A stretch of DNA of 64,000 bases from Hyposmocoma kahamanoa (lineage: Eukaryota; Arthropoda; Insecta; Lepidoptera; Cosmopterigidae). Every line of letters begins with the position of its first letter. Within the stretch, counting starts at the first letter, position 1. Positions 13,201 to 28,200 of the stretch are shown one piece after another. The position numbers and the translations under genes are program-made. The stretch spans positions 8,621,267 through 8,685,266 of the forward strand of contig NW_020654289.1 of the NCBI RefSeq assembly GCF_003589595.1. Direction: 5' to 3'. The notes below the pieces were generated by a model. It saw only the letters and a list, made by a program, of their open reading frames with translations. It was not told where the DNA came from and made no database searches.

Positions 13201-16200
13201 TCAACGTGTATATTTTTTATAATACTAAGTGATGGGACTAACAAGTCGTGCGCCTGGTGGTAAGCGACACGCATGTCCAATAACATTTGCTATTTCACTC
13301 AGAGCTTTAAATCACAGAGATACTAGATGCCTTAGGGCAGTGCTACTACACCCGTCGCACTAAAAAGTTGACAAGTTCCAAGCACCTTCAAAACCGAAAG
13401 CACACACTACTACTTGACAGCAGAAATAGGAAAGGTATTTTTTCCCTGGACGAACGTACGAACGTTCACGAGGAGCTCTACTACAACAATAAAATTTAAA
13501 GGAAAGCGTCATCTTAAAATCCTGACACCCACTAACCACACGGGATATCTATTTTTTTAAGAACAAGTAATTCGTCGTATTCCGTAAAAGCTTGAAAAGA
13601 TTCAGGAACTAAAAAAGTAATTAATTACACATACCCTGCGTGCAAATGAAGGCGTTCTTCTGTTTATATCCGTCGACATAGTTCGCGTTGATGTAGTCAG
13701 AGGTGGGGTCATCGGGGTCAATCTGAGAGAGTAGCACGCGTGAGTGATCGTAGCACAACACGTCCGTGTACCGATTCTTCGCTAGGTTACTTGTCAATCT
13801 GAAATTATTGTTGTATAACAATTTTATGTTTTAATTATTAAACAAACATCGAACACTTAGAGAAAAATATCGATTATACTTATCGACTGCAATCTTGCTT
13901 TCAAGCGGGCAGTACATTGGCGCAACGAACTGTCATTTTACTCAATCTTCAAAAAAGACAAACTATAGTGAAGTATTTTCACTAATAATAGATGAATATC
14001 ATGGTAGTAAAAAAACATCATGATATTGAATAAAAGTACAATATTACATACAAATTTATTGGAAAAAAATAACTGCTTCCGTGGCCGAACTGTTACCATG
14101 CTGTTGCTGGTCTGCCATGCAGAGGTCCCGGGTTCGCTTCCCGAGCCGGGAGGAATATTCGTATGGTCTACATTTATTTCCCTAGTGAGTGAATGTAATT
14201 TATGGCTGTCTTTGTCAGGAGACGGGAAAAACTGTAGTAGCTTTTTAAAAAATCGTTTAGAAAATCGTTTGAGCGCATAGAGTTTATGTTAAAAAAGGCT
14301 TGCAACTTTGTGTTGATAGCGAAAAGTAAGAGTAGACCACTATAGGTTTTAAGTTAAGTAAGTTTATTTGTAAAACATAAATGGCGGGACTTGAAACTTA
14401 GGCACGTTCTAAAAAAGAAATTGTTGAGTATCGAACTGACCAACGCTTACGCTTAAAATAAAAAGCGTGCTATGTGTTCATTTTAAAAAGCAAATTTATT
14501 TAAGCGCTTTTCGTTTACGCCCACCTCTAGTCAGGACACAGGGTTTTCCTGACACGGGGCTGTGAGTGTGGGCGTTATAAAAAACCAGTCTTACTTGGCG
14601 TGGTGAAAGGTGCCGTTGGGTGGTCTTGCGCGAATCTCCTCGTACTCGGCGAAGAGGCCACGGCGGCCGAGCTGCTGCACGCGTGCCAGCAGCGCCTCAG
14701 GCGTCAAACCCGCGCCGCCGCCGCCGCACTCCTCGTCCGACTGTCCTGGCGACGCCTCGCCTGACGACCACGTGCCGCGCGCTGGATCACATGGTCATAT
14801 CATTCCATACTCCTGCCCTTGCCGTGGTTATTTGCTCATTATGTTCACCGTACCATTTCGCAGCAATTGCTTATACTCGCACTACAAAACTGCCCTCTGT
14901 GTCATACATTAGTAACACTTTTGTAATTCGGTAACTTTCGAAATATTGACACCTCAAGTTATTTTTGGTAATAGAAAATGTCGCGTAACTGAAACTAAAT
15001 GAGGTATAAAAAAACCGATTAGATCTCGTTTCACTGATGCCAGATTATGTTAATAACTAAATTTCGCTAAAATGTTGATTACGTTAATGAAGACAAGGAG
15101 GGCAGACAAACAGTTGTACTCGCGACAATACTACGATCAGGACCATTTTGATGACTCGTGTAGATCTTCCCTTAAAATTTTGGGCCACGTCAAAAAAACT
15201 TGTCTTTACATTTTGAGCATGGCGAACAATGTAGCCAGCGAAAGACAAATAAGCTTATCGAGATCATACCCAGTCAAGTGCTGTATGGTAACAACTAACC
15301 TCGTATTGATAAAATGAGTATAATCCAAAGCATAGCAGATGTATACACAAGCCACTTGCACACATTTAAATACTTGTTCCTATTTTTCTCACGTTTCATA
15401 ATACTAATGTATAATAGTAAACAGACTCCACTCTACTGTACGCCGATAAAGAATTTTACACTTCAAATTAAAATCCGGAACGGAGTTTTATGGCAATGAT
15501 TCACATACAGTCAAACCAATAAAACTGACTTGTGTAATAAATTCATTTAAAATTTTGTTAAACTTTAAAATAACCTTCTCGAATGAGTTTTGATCTTATT
15601 GAAAATCGTGATTTTTACTACCATAATATGTTTATTTATTTGTGAAATTACTCCACCTTATTATAGCCATTAATACAAAGATCGAACACAAACAAAAATT
15701 ACTTCGATCTGACATGACGCAGGTTTTTATTATATTGTATTGTTTACACTAATTCAAAATACTGAATATTAAGAATATTTTGACAATTATTTAATGTACG
15801 CGACATTTTCAGGTGGTTTTCTTTTTAATTTCGTATATATACTCCCGGACACATAATTCGAGCCACCTTGCATTTTCAATATTAAATTCCCTTAACTTAA
15901 ACAATGCTTGATTGATCAAGAACTATTATGGAACTTTGAAACTGGCATACTAAACGTTATTTACTTAAATCCTAACTGAAAATTTGAATTTAAAAAACGG
16001 GAGAAAACTTTTTCTTCGACGATAACTATATTTTTATATTCCCTTTAAGGATAAAAATGCAAGGTAGCTCGAATCATGTGTCTAAGGGTGTATATTGAGT
16101 TGACTGTATTATCGCTCCATAGTTCGAAACAAACGACAATAAAACAACTACAAGAATTACGTGCAACACATATGTGCAAGTGCATTCATTGCGAATGTTT

Positions 16201-19200
16201 TACTACTTGATATTTCACGAAAACTCAAGGTATTTGCATTCCTTACGTTTTTGTCGCTTTGAACTAACTTGTATTGTTTTTTTTTTCAAATAAACTTAAA
16301 TACCATGGAATACACTTTGAATCAAATTTGTGTGGAATCTAGAACCATGTCATCATTCCATACATCTTTATTTCACATGTAGTAGTCTTCAATTTTATGA
16401 TATAACTTTTCAATCAAAATATTTTTAATGTAGTTTTTAAACTTAGGAAATGGTTATGTTAATATATGCTCCGGAATCTTATTGTAAAAACGTATACAGT
16501 TCCCAATAAAAGAGTCGTTTACCTTGGTTAAACCAAATCGTGGTATCATGTTTTCGACTTATCTCTAAGGTTAATATTATGGGTATCTTCTTTCTTATTG
16601 AAATAATGTATATTTTTCCGAGCATATAAAACATTTCAGTAAATGTACTGTGATGCCACAGCCACGATACCAGTCTCCTTAAACTTTGTGAGAAACGCGA
16701 GAAAGTAAACTGTACACAGAACGAATCGCTTGTTATTGCAGTACAAATACGACTTGAATGTCTGCCGCTTTACCCTACTTGAGAATCCCGTAGGACATTA
16801 TACTATGGAAGTAACTACAGTAAACTAGTCCAGCAGTAATAAGAGCGGTAAGCTCACGTATTCTGCGGACTGCAGCGGAGCTTAATCTGCTTGATGTGAC
16901 GAACGATTACCGCACGGGGTGTTATCAAAACGTAAAGCACCTAAACACTTGGCTTTTTCCGTAATAATCACAGCAAAACAAACAACAAACTTAGATTTGA
17001 ACTTTAATCCTATTAGTGTAATCAACCTACTAAATTTAATATTTGCTGAGCTCTATTTCGCCTCTAACAATCCCTATAACACAGTCATAACAAAAACGAA
17101 TATTTACATCACAGTACGCAATACTAAATTCTGAATTAAATTATATATATAATTAAATTATATAACTTTTAAAGTTAGGCCAAAGGGGGTGTTGATATAG
17201 CTAAACCATCATCGGCGATTGCTGACAAATTCCCCTGTAGTAAAAAAAGGGTATCGTGTAAATGCACAACAGCATTTGAATCTCACACAGTTTACCTATG
17301 ATAGTACCTTCTTTCGTTAAACATTTACCCATGCATTTTCCTCAAAACTTTGACACAATATTATAATAATTTATTTACAAAACATACCAATTGGACTTTT
17401 TTCGATATTCATATTTTAATGCCTAAATAAACGATAAAGAAACAATATATATAAATACAAAACGTCTAAAATTTGTCAAAAATGACATAATGTCAACTGT
17501 GTTTTAAATAAAACTTTGAAATCCAAAAAAATCTTAGACTATGGAAACCATTTTGTCCCATCCTCTAAGAAAAAAAATATTAATAAAATTAAGTAAAAAG
17601 TATACTTTTAAGGTCACGGTCAACGTCTATTGTAGTTTACATTTCATCATCATCATATATACAGCCTGACTTCACCCACTGCTGGGTATAGGCCTCCAAG
17701 TTTCTGTGCCATATTTACTGCCAACTAAACTAGGCTGGAAAAGGTTTCAAGCGTAATCTTATTAAGATACTTCATCATCATCATTTCATCGGAAAGATGT
17801 GCACTGCTGTTCATGGGCCACGACCGCAAGAACAACCAGTGTGAAAGATCGTCACAACAATAGTCTTGCGTTGCTCGCATTCAGAGGATCTCCGCAACTT
17901 TTTCCAGCTCGTAGGAACGACCAGAGACGCAGCGCGGGCAGACCACCTACGACTACGCCGCGTGTTTCGGTATTTAAGACACTTTATTTTAATAAATTAA
18001 AGCATAGGTACATGACAAGTTATCGCTGCGGTGATGTTATTCAAAAATATCTCTCACTAGATGTCACTAGCAGCGACAAATGCCAAAAGTCAGTGTACAA
18101 AGATCTATAACAAAAACACATAGGAGTATTTCGTAGACTCTATAACTGGACCCGTGGCTCAAATGGTTAGAGCAATGCTACAGTGCAGCATAGACGTGGG
18201 TTCAAATCTGAACTGAAGAAGTTTTTCTGTCTGTTCGTTCGATCTTAGTATTCATAATCATAAAGCATTGTCATGTTTCTCCAAAAGACAAAAAGTCAGC
18301 TTTAGAAGTCAAAAGGCAGCCATTACAGCTTTAATTAAAGGGTTCGAAATTATCAAAATATGTATTTTCTTTGATAATTATTATGATAATTATCCGATAC
18401 ATCCTATAATTATCCATGCTAATACATAATTTAGACTTTTAATTATTTATTAAAAATTACAAACAATGAGAAAAGTAAATAACACAAAGAATTTTTTTTT
18501 TGAGATTGGCATTTGATACGTTTGGAAAAGTGTCAGGTGTGCAGTGTCAGTGACACGGCGCGATATTGCTAGCGGTAGCATTTTGTTGGTCGAAGCAATT
18601 TCTTAAATATTAATTAACATAACTGAATGATAATTACATCGAACCCTGGTTAATTATAATGAAAAGGGAAACTTACTACTTATGTCTAGGTCATCTTCGT
18701 CCCCTGAGTTTATGTGTCTGCCCTTCATGTCGCCATTGTAGCCGTGTGAGTTCCTGACAACAATTTATCGTAAATTAGGTGATTTAAATCACATGCATTC
18801 AGCATAAAAGTACAGCATTTAACCAAATGCTCAACTTTAGAATTATTTCAATGAACTATTAAATTCAATTTTACTACATTCATAAAACTGTTTACATGTG
18901 CTTTTTTGTTGTAGGCTTCCTCATGAACAAAATAATAATAATAAAATAGTAAATAAAAAACTAGGAAATTTCCTCTACTATGAATGAGTACAGGGACTAC
19001 AGGGACAGGGACTCTAACCCTGAATCTCCTCATCCATCGCCCATAGTGCAAAACGTTGAGCCACCGAGGTCGTCAAGGACATCCTTGTCATTGACATTCA
19101 CGTTTATCTGTTCAATGTCGAATATCCTCGGCCCCTTATTTATTTATTTTTAAATACCTGAGAGGGCTGGGGTCGCAGGTGTAAGGGGGGTCGCCGCTGA

Positions 19201-22200
19201 TGTGCATGTCTGTAGAGTGGTCGAGCCGCGCCGCCCGATCGCTCGTCATGTCACATGTAGACTCTATTATACCTGAACAAAGCAAAACTTGCAATTAATG
19301 ATGCCAATTTTGTTTTATATAAGACTTAGAAACAAATTGTTTGTCTATACAGGGTGGAAATTTGTAATGCCACTTGGAAGGAAAGTACGTTAAATACTGG
19401 AGATATAAATTTTGACTTAAAGGAAACATTCCTTTATTTTTAATAAGAAATAATACTGCATTCAAAGATTTTCGAAAATTGCTAGCCACCCGCGGGAATC
19501 GAACCCGCTAAAATCTTTTAAAAAATGTACTTTTATTAAATCAATCGCCTATCGATTCAATTCGAGTCAATTATGAGGATGAAATCTCTCTTACAAACCA
19601 TGAAATCTGGAGTTATAAATTCAATGGGTCAAGTTAAAGCACTTTTACTCAAAGGTCCATCAGATTACTTGTTAATTATCGTTGACGTCATTTATCCATT
19701 AAAATGACGAAGTACTATTTAGATAAAATTGCAATTTGCACATGTTTGTAATGCAGACTCTTTGGTCAGTGGCAGAGGCAATTTAAATATGGAATGTTTC
19801 ATTTGAAAATGAATTGTCTTTTGTTATTTCCATTTGATTGTTTTTACATGTCCATTCTAAGTACTGATAGTTTTCCTGTAAATATATAAATTTCATATTT
19901 GTCTCATCGTAAAAATGGCATATCAAGAACAATTAGATTTAATGGAAGCTTATTTTTTAAATAACAAAAATGTGAATTTAGCTAATAATTTTCCCGCGTG
20001 TTGTTAGAAATTTTCGAAAATCTATGATTTCAGTGTTATTTATTTTTTTAAATAAAGGAATATTTCCTTTAAGCAAAAATTTCTATCTCCAGTATTTAGA
20101 GTACTTTCCCTCCGGGTGGCATTACAAATTTCCACCCGGTATAATAATAATAATAATTGACTATTAAAACCTGTGCTTTAGAAAACGAAATGTTAAGAAA
20201 TTATTGCTTTTTTTGTTATTTTTGCAGTTCAGAACAACTAAAGTCAAAGAATGAATCAATGTTTGTTTTTTATCAAAGATCAATATTTATAACAAACCCC
20301 ATGGCGTCGCGACGAGAGCCCCGACAGACTACATACTGGTCTTCGGATCTCTTTTTCTTTCCTATGATTAACGAAAGAGAGATCCGATGGTCAGCCGATC
20401 ATTAAAGCGGTTCCACGCGGCGACCTTTACACACACGCGCGACTTTAAGCAGTGATGCAAACGCGCGATTGCATCGATAAAATCACAAGTGTAGCGATGC
20501 AATCGCGCGTTTGCGTCGATGCAATCGCCTAATTATAAATCGCAAGTGTAGCGAGTATAGCGATAGTTTGCATCGCTGTCTGCTCAAAGCCGCCGTGTGT
20601 AACCACACTTAGGGTCGTATTCCAGAACTCTACTCAATGCTCAAGTCAGGATTGCAATTGAAACACAAGCACTGGAAATACGACCCTATGGCAGGGACTT
20701 GAGTATGATTTCGAGTACTTTAAACCATACTCAAATCCTAACTTGAGCATTGAATAGAGTTCTAGAATACGACTCTTAGTCTGTAATCTACGGAGGCTAT
20801 TAATTAAGCATGCTGAATACATATTCCAGCCGGTGGCAGGGAGGACGCTCAAGCAAATGATACAAATATAGATACATGAAATTGACAATCGAATTTACTG
20901 CCTCTTCGAGTGGAGTTATCGATCGATCGGTTTCTTCCCGAGCCGAACATTCCGGCCTTTTTGATGAAATATTTGGGTGAACTTTGTAAGAAACCCTAAA
21001 TGTTGTAGAAAATACATAATTGAAAATTACGTAAACGATGTGTTAGAGTCGTCAAGTTTAATCAATCATATTTATAACTTATAAGCTTCCAATGAAATAA
21101 AAAATTAAGTAAAAATGTCGAAATTATTAATTTGAGGTGGTTATGCCTCAAGGTGACTTTAAACACGTAGTGAAAAGGGCCGGGTATGTTATACTAATTT
21201 TATTAAACACGTCCTCTTATAAAAAGCGCTTTGAACATTACAAACAATGACATTACTGTAGCTCTTAAATTAAATAATAAATTAAAATAAAATAAATTAG
21301 TTTACCATTTTGTTTAACTGGCGGTATGTGGTTGCTGATCACATATTCGTCGATGTCGCAGTCTAGTTTGGCGTTTTGCAAATTGTTCGTATAGCAATTC
21401 TTGCAATGCTCCAACCTGAAAGCGAACAATAACAAATGAAGCCACATTTCAGATTGAGATATATCACGAGTTATCCGATACTGTGTACAATGGCATTGTG
21501 TACTTTGTGATAAAATTTTCCGAGCCTACGATACCGTCTTATCATATGGAACCACTATTATATTTATATAATAATTTTAATTACGCAGACGCTGACGATA
21601 CAAACGTAAACAACAACACAAAAGTGCTACTTTTTAACCGACTTTAATAAAAGGAGGAGGTTCTCAATTCGACTGTATTTTTTATATGTATGTTTAATCT
21701 GTGAATCGACTTGATGATTCGTTTGTTGTTATAAATCGGGTTCCTCAGTATTACTTTTATTATTATTATCCCATTTAAACTTGAAGAATATATTTCACTT
21801 CTAATGCTCAGGCCATACGACGCGGCGCGTCGACGCGTTTCAGAGTGGCAGGGTTCATATGAACTCGTACGTTACAAAAATTCCCGCGCCTGAGCATAAG
21901 GGTGGCAAATTAGGGGATGAATCTGGTTTCACGAACTTTCCGGTAACCGATTTCAATAAAACTTGGGAAACAGATGTAATTAAACGAATTTTTGAAGTCG
22001 GTTTTTTTAAATAAAAATAAAAAAATAAAATAAAAAAGTTGTAATTACGCTACAATTTTAACAGTTTTTTTTTTTAATAATAATTTTGACAGATTGAATA
22101 TATTTACTAGGGCTTTTATCCCGGTAATCGATCTTTTGGCATTTTCGAGACTCGATATTTCTGTTTTAGTCTCGGGAATATCAAGACACAAATACTACAA

Positions 22201-25200
22201 CGTTTAGGTACCGTAAAATTTAATATTAGAGCAGTTACTATTGGTAGATCTCAAAAAACAGTGCGTTTTTTAAGACTTTTTTGTGTGTTGCCGTACTCAC
22301 AAAATTCATAATTTACATAATATGTACATTGAATCAATAGAAACACTACGGCAAGAAAAGTACTGACATTTATGTGTGCGGTACTATTTTAGTACTGTCC
22401 ATGAAAGGGTTAATTAAACAGTATTAAAAAATGTACTAAACTAACCTAAGTGTCGTATTCTAGAACTCAACTCAATGCTCAAGTCAGGATTTGAGTATGG
22501 TTTAAAGCACTCGAAATCATACTCAAATCCCTGCCATTAGGGTCGTATTTCCAGTGCTTGATATCATACTCAAGTCTGCTCAAATCCTGACTTGAGCATT
22601 GAGTAGAGTTCTGGAATACGACCCTAAGTCTTTATTCTGGTTACATGGACATAGCTACACTAAAGAGTAGACTTATTATAATCTGTTGAGATTGAAGAAC
22701 GATAGTAATAAAATCAGGTACTCACTATATGAAATTTTATTACACGCCCTTTGTTTCTTACGTACACACTATAAAAATGAAGAACGATATAGATAACTTT
22801 CATTAATATTTTTTATTTTATAATTTGCATTAATAAAGGACTTGATTAAAATACCATGTTTTTACTGCCTAATTGCCTAGTTAGCCTAAAAGTATGGAAA
22901 CCTAGTTTTGAAATGATTGAGAAAGTCTTGTTTTTCCCAGGATTTTCTAGACCACACTGACTCTCGATTGTTTTCCCCGGGACGCGGAAATTTGGCGAGC
23001 CCAAATGTCCTAACATTTACGTTACATTAATTAATTTTTGTATTTTCAACGTTTTTTCACCATTTAGAAACAAAACGTACAGGAAAATAATGTTTGTACA
23101 ACAATTCAATAATACGAGTCTTCAATATCAGAAATTGAGTAACGTTTCTATAAACGTCGTTCCCTATTTCAAACGCAATATAAGGGCAAAGATGTTTCTA
23201 TTTAATTTCTTTATTAATAAGAAATAAAGGCGCTAAAGTGACTTTTCATTTCGCAGTTTTCCAAGTGAATCGGCACGCGATGGCTGGCTCGGGGGAATCT
23301 TACGGCGTTTTGAAACTCAAATCGAGTTTAATCAGCTGAACACTATACGAGGCAAAGTAGCGAAGGCATGATATTTTATTTAGACACAAACAGCACGGCA
23401 GCGTATGTATATACGAATAGGAAGGTCTCGCACATCTACCGCTTCCGATTTCAGCTATATATATATCTTGATGGCCCCATAAAAAAGATAAGATAACGCT
23501 CCGAGTCCTTTAGAATTTTTACATAAAACTTTTTTTCATTTTTGTCTCCGGTAAAGTATAAATGTATTTCTTAACATTGTTTAATTAGCCTATTTCGCAT
23601 TCTTATCCACGGTTCTAGGTATTTTCTTTTTCAAATCAGAGGCCGCTTATTGTTACAAACCAGTAACTCAAAGTAGCTCTCCAATTATGGTTGGGTAAAG
23701 GAAAAAAATAATACAATATTAAGTTGTTTCAGTACTATTAGTATTCACAACGTAGGAGCCGTAAGAGAGGGTATCGGAATGGTTTCTCGAGGTCAGTCGG
23801 CAGCACTGGCGATATTACCCGTAAAGTAGGGCCTATTTCCCAGTTATTCGTATCTTAAGATATAGAAAACGAAGTCAATATTCCATGATTTTTTGAAGAC
23901 CTTAGTGGCTTACGGCTCAATTTATATTGAAGAGAATTTTTGTAAAATAGCATAATGAACTTTATAATCAATTTTGTAACGTACAAACTAAAAACGAGCC
24001 AAAATCTTCCGCGAGAATGCGCGAGAATTCCTCAGAAGATTTTGGCTCGTATCTAGTTTGTACGTTACACAAATGACATAAAGTTCATTATACCATGTTA
24101 CAAAAAAATTGCTTCTACTCCGTTCCACCGCAGTATAAATTGAGCCTTACCGTTTATATTGTGGGTGCTGGATGCGGAGGTACTGAGTAAGTACATAACA
24201 ACCCAAGTATCACTTTAAGGTACAACTGAATAGGCATCTTCTGAGCGAGCTGGCTCCATCGTATCTTTGCTCCAGAGCTAGGTAGTGGTCAAGAGCAAGT
24301 TCATTTACTTTGAAAAACCTAGCACTAATTGCTTCAAACGCCTAACACCTACCCATAACAGAAAATAGATCTTTTCAAATAAGGAAAATGACCGCCATTT
24401 GACTTAGCAGAGTATTAACGGCTGAGCCACGGAGAAATTAGATTATATCTGAAATATAATACACACCGGTGTCAGTGATAGTGAGTGGTCCGTTATTGCA
24501 GATCCAATTTCAGTAGCGATGTTAAGCCAACGAAATATTAGCGCAGCTGCTCTCAAGCCGTGTATTGTGTTTTGCATTTTCATGAGCACGATTTAAGGTA
24601 CTGCGTCAGGGTCCTGTTTTCCTACAAATTTGCACGATCGTGCCAAAAGCTTAATGTTGTCTTCTAAAATATTATTGTGGTATGATCAATGCTTAATTTA
24701 CGGTAATATTAAAATATAATAAATTCAGCCCAATAACTTATTTATTGGAAATTAAACTATTTGTTCCGGATCTAAATAGCGTATATATTGTTTTTTCAAA
24801 CAAACCAACGTTTCGGGTCTGGCTGTTTGAAAAAACAAATATATACATTTTTTATTCTATGCAAAATTTCAACTAACATCTTTATTTTATTAAAGAACAT
24901 CAAACACTACATACACTTATTAAAAACTTAAACATCAGTATTAGTTGCAAATTGGTCGATAAACAATAGACCTACTAACACGAAAACTATGTTATGAGTT
25001 AGCAGTTCTCCGCTCATAGTATAATCACATAAACAACTATGGATTCCAAATCCTAGTTTAACCTAATTTAAGCTAGAAGCATGTGCGAAATAGTAATAAT
25101 TAATTAAGAGATTCAAAGAGCACGATACTGACACTGTCAAATAAAATTAATATGATTGACTAACGTACAAAATATTTTAGTAGCAGTAGAGCTCCTTGTG

Positions 25201-28200
25201 AAAGAGTGCAACTAGGGTAGTACTGCCAGCATTACTGTGTTCCGGTATTGAAGGATAAGGGTGCTAGTGAAATTACAGGCACATGGAACTTGTCAACTTA
25301 CGTCTCAGGGTAACGGGCGCAGTGGTAGTTCCCCTCAATTCTTTGCGATTTAAAGCGCTGAGTGGTACTGCAAATGTTATGGACAGGCGTGTAGCTTACC
25401 GTTAGGCGTACGACTTGTTCGTCCCAACACTTAATACAATTAAAAAAAACATTATTCAGGTGTGCATGCTACATCGTCGACCTCATCGTCACTTTCCATA
25501 AGGTGAGATGGAGGTCAAATGCGCACTTGTTTTTTTATAAAAAAAAATTTAATCACAATATAGTTAAAAATGTTTGAGACGAACTATGTAAATAACTTTT
25601 TTACTTCTAAAGTGTAAATTATGTCCCTTAATGTATAGTAAGAGTTGATGTAATTATGATATCACAATGAGATATTTTATGAAGTAAATCGCAATAACAG
25701 TATGCCAACAGACTATATTTCACATCTAATAAGTTTTCTAATTACTAGTAATTGAAAGTAAGTTACTACTTTTTATGCCTTTTTTCAAAATTGCTTATAA
25801 TATAATATAGAAATACCAAGTCTTTTTATTTATATAATGAATTATTTTACCACTTTATATTACGTACCACGTAAATGCAAAAAAAAGAGGGAGGTAATAA
25901 GCACAAACATGTTACATTTTTAATATTGCCGCAAATTAAACCTTGCAATTGGATTGCCACTTTAATATTTTAGTAGAGAACATTAATACTTTAAACACGA
26001 ATGTACAAAAACTGTGGCTTGAAAACAAGTCTATGACAAACCACTTTAATCAAGCTGCTTAATATTATTTACTTAATTTTTATTCAATTTTACTGCAACT
26101 GTCAAGCGAGGCACATAATCCTTTTATCAAACCTACGCCTTAATACTGTAATAACCTTATCTGCCTCTGTGGCCGAACGGTTACCATACTGGACTGCCAC
26201 GGAGAGGTCCCGGGTTCGATTCCCGGGCCGGAAAAAATATTTGTATGGCCTACATTTATTTCTCTCGTGAGTTTGAGTGTACTATATGGTTGTCTGTGTA
26301 TGTTCAAGGCATCTGCGAAACAGGGTTTCCTTACAGCGGGACTAAAGGTGTGCGTTAAAGAAATAACAATAATAATTTCATTAAAAAATAGTTTCATGTT
26401 CACCGTGCAGCAATTGTAAAATCTAAGAAATGTAATATTATTACACAGTAAAGGGAAGGTACTGTTTTCACGGATCATTATCTTCAGATTAATCAGCTAC
26501 GACATTTTTCATTTTCAGCAATTGACGCGATAAAGCAACATTAAAAAAAGGACGCTGGCGTTTCCGCGATTTTACCCAACACTTCAGGACCGATGTGCAT
26601 GAAAGTTTTTTAATAGAACGTCAGGACTCTCGGAAAGTATCTAAGCCCAAGGTCTGGTTAAATTTCAACCCTGAAGATACATAACAAGTAATATCATAAT
26701 TTTCGAATATATTATATCGAAGGCTATTACGGTATGCTGGGATACCGATGCAAGGCGATAAGGGATCTTTTATTGCCTTGCTTGATTTTTCTCGTGTTTT
26801 TGATACCGTCAACATCCAACTTTTGCTTTCTAAGCTCATTGATCATGTCTTCAACCATCATTATCATCTCAGCCCGTTAACACCCACTGCTGGGTATAGG
26901 CCTCCTCTGTTGGACGCCAGCTCAATCGGTCCTGTGGGAATCTCATCCACCATAACATTATTAGACCTGACCTCTACGGTCGTAGTCAGCGATTAAGAAA
27001 TGTCAAGTGAACCCTTTTAAATATTTGGCCATAAGATTGTGTTTACTAACCAGCTAGCGTGGTCTGGGTCCAATTGCCCTCCGAGTTGCCGCGGAAGACT
27101 CGCACGCGGCACGTGCACAGCGAGTTGCGGAGCGCTCACCGTGTGCACGCGCTCGCGCAGTTTCTCGCGTACGAACAGCCGCAAGATGCGGAACGGCGCC
27201 TTGAACCACAACGGCGCTGTTACTATTAGCACCTTCTTCAATTTCGCTGGATAACCGCCCTGTTGACAAACGCAAACACAGTTTAAGTATATTATAAATA
27301 AATATTTAATTAAAAAATACAACTATTCCTAATTTAAAAAGATATTCATTTCTAAAAAGAAGTCAATTTACATTGCTAATGTAACAATACTTAAAGGTGT
27401 GATGAGTTTCTTCATTAAAACTAAGTGATGCAAGTTTAAGTTTACTTAATGAGTTCGTTAAATATAAATAGATATTTATTTATAACAAGTGATTCACTAT
27501 TGTTCAAATGATTTAGCAACAAACAACATTATGATCGTCTTCTAATTATGCAATATTTTTTAAAAACTCATTTCTGCTAAAGCGGACTATTAAACAGATA
27601 CCCGTATAACAATAATGACAACTCCGGAACCAATAGGCATTGTTCATTTTTTTTCAAACTCTCTATTTCAAAATCCATTTCGAGGAATAAGATTGCAGAT
27701 TAATATTTTCTATGTATTTGTCAATATTACGTTGAGATTCTTTATATTTTTCAAAAAATAGTATTGACGTTTATTTGACATTCAATGACGTCATCAGTGG
27801 CTCTATAATGTTTTGTCCGTAATATAATACAGCTATGGAATACAACAAAATATCAAATATAACACAGCTATGGAATACAGAAACTGCTTTGTTCATACCT
27901 ACGAGAATTGTGTCGTGAAGTAAATGTGAGATACTTCAAAGTTTACACTATTTATTGTTGTAAAGATCACTTTGAAGTAAGTTGATAAACCTGTATAAAA
28001 CAACACTCTTCGTCTTTCTTTTGACTATTAGTACTACTGTGAAATTTCCGAGGTAATAATATTCTATTAGTTTTGTAATTATGAAATATGAGCAAAAACT
28101 CAAACGCACAGTCAAGCTGATCAATATCAGTATATTATATTAAAATGAGGTATAAATTGAACAGTTTGATTTGTATGATTGTAAATTTACCTATTGTATA

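Noticed and set aside
18150..18215. tRNA gene
   Set aside because: Box-like motifs only; no acceptor or anticodon stem could be formed by eye.
26161..26235. tRNA gene
   Set aside because: A and B boxes are present, but there is no pairing acceptor stem and the sequence continues into a SINE body shared with 14078 and 54814.
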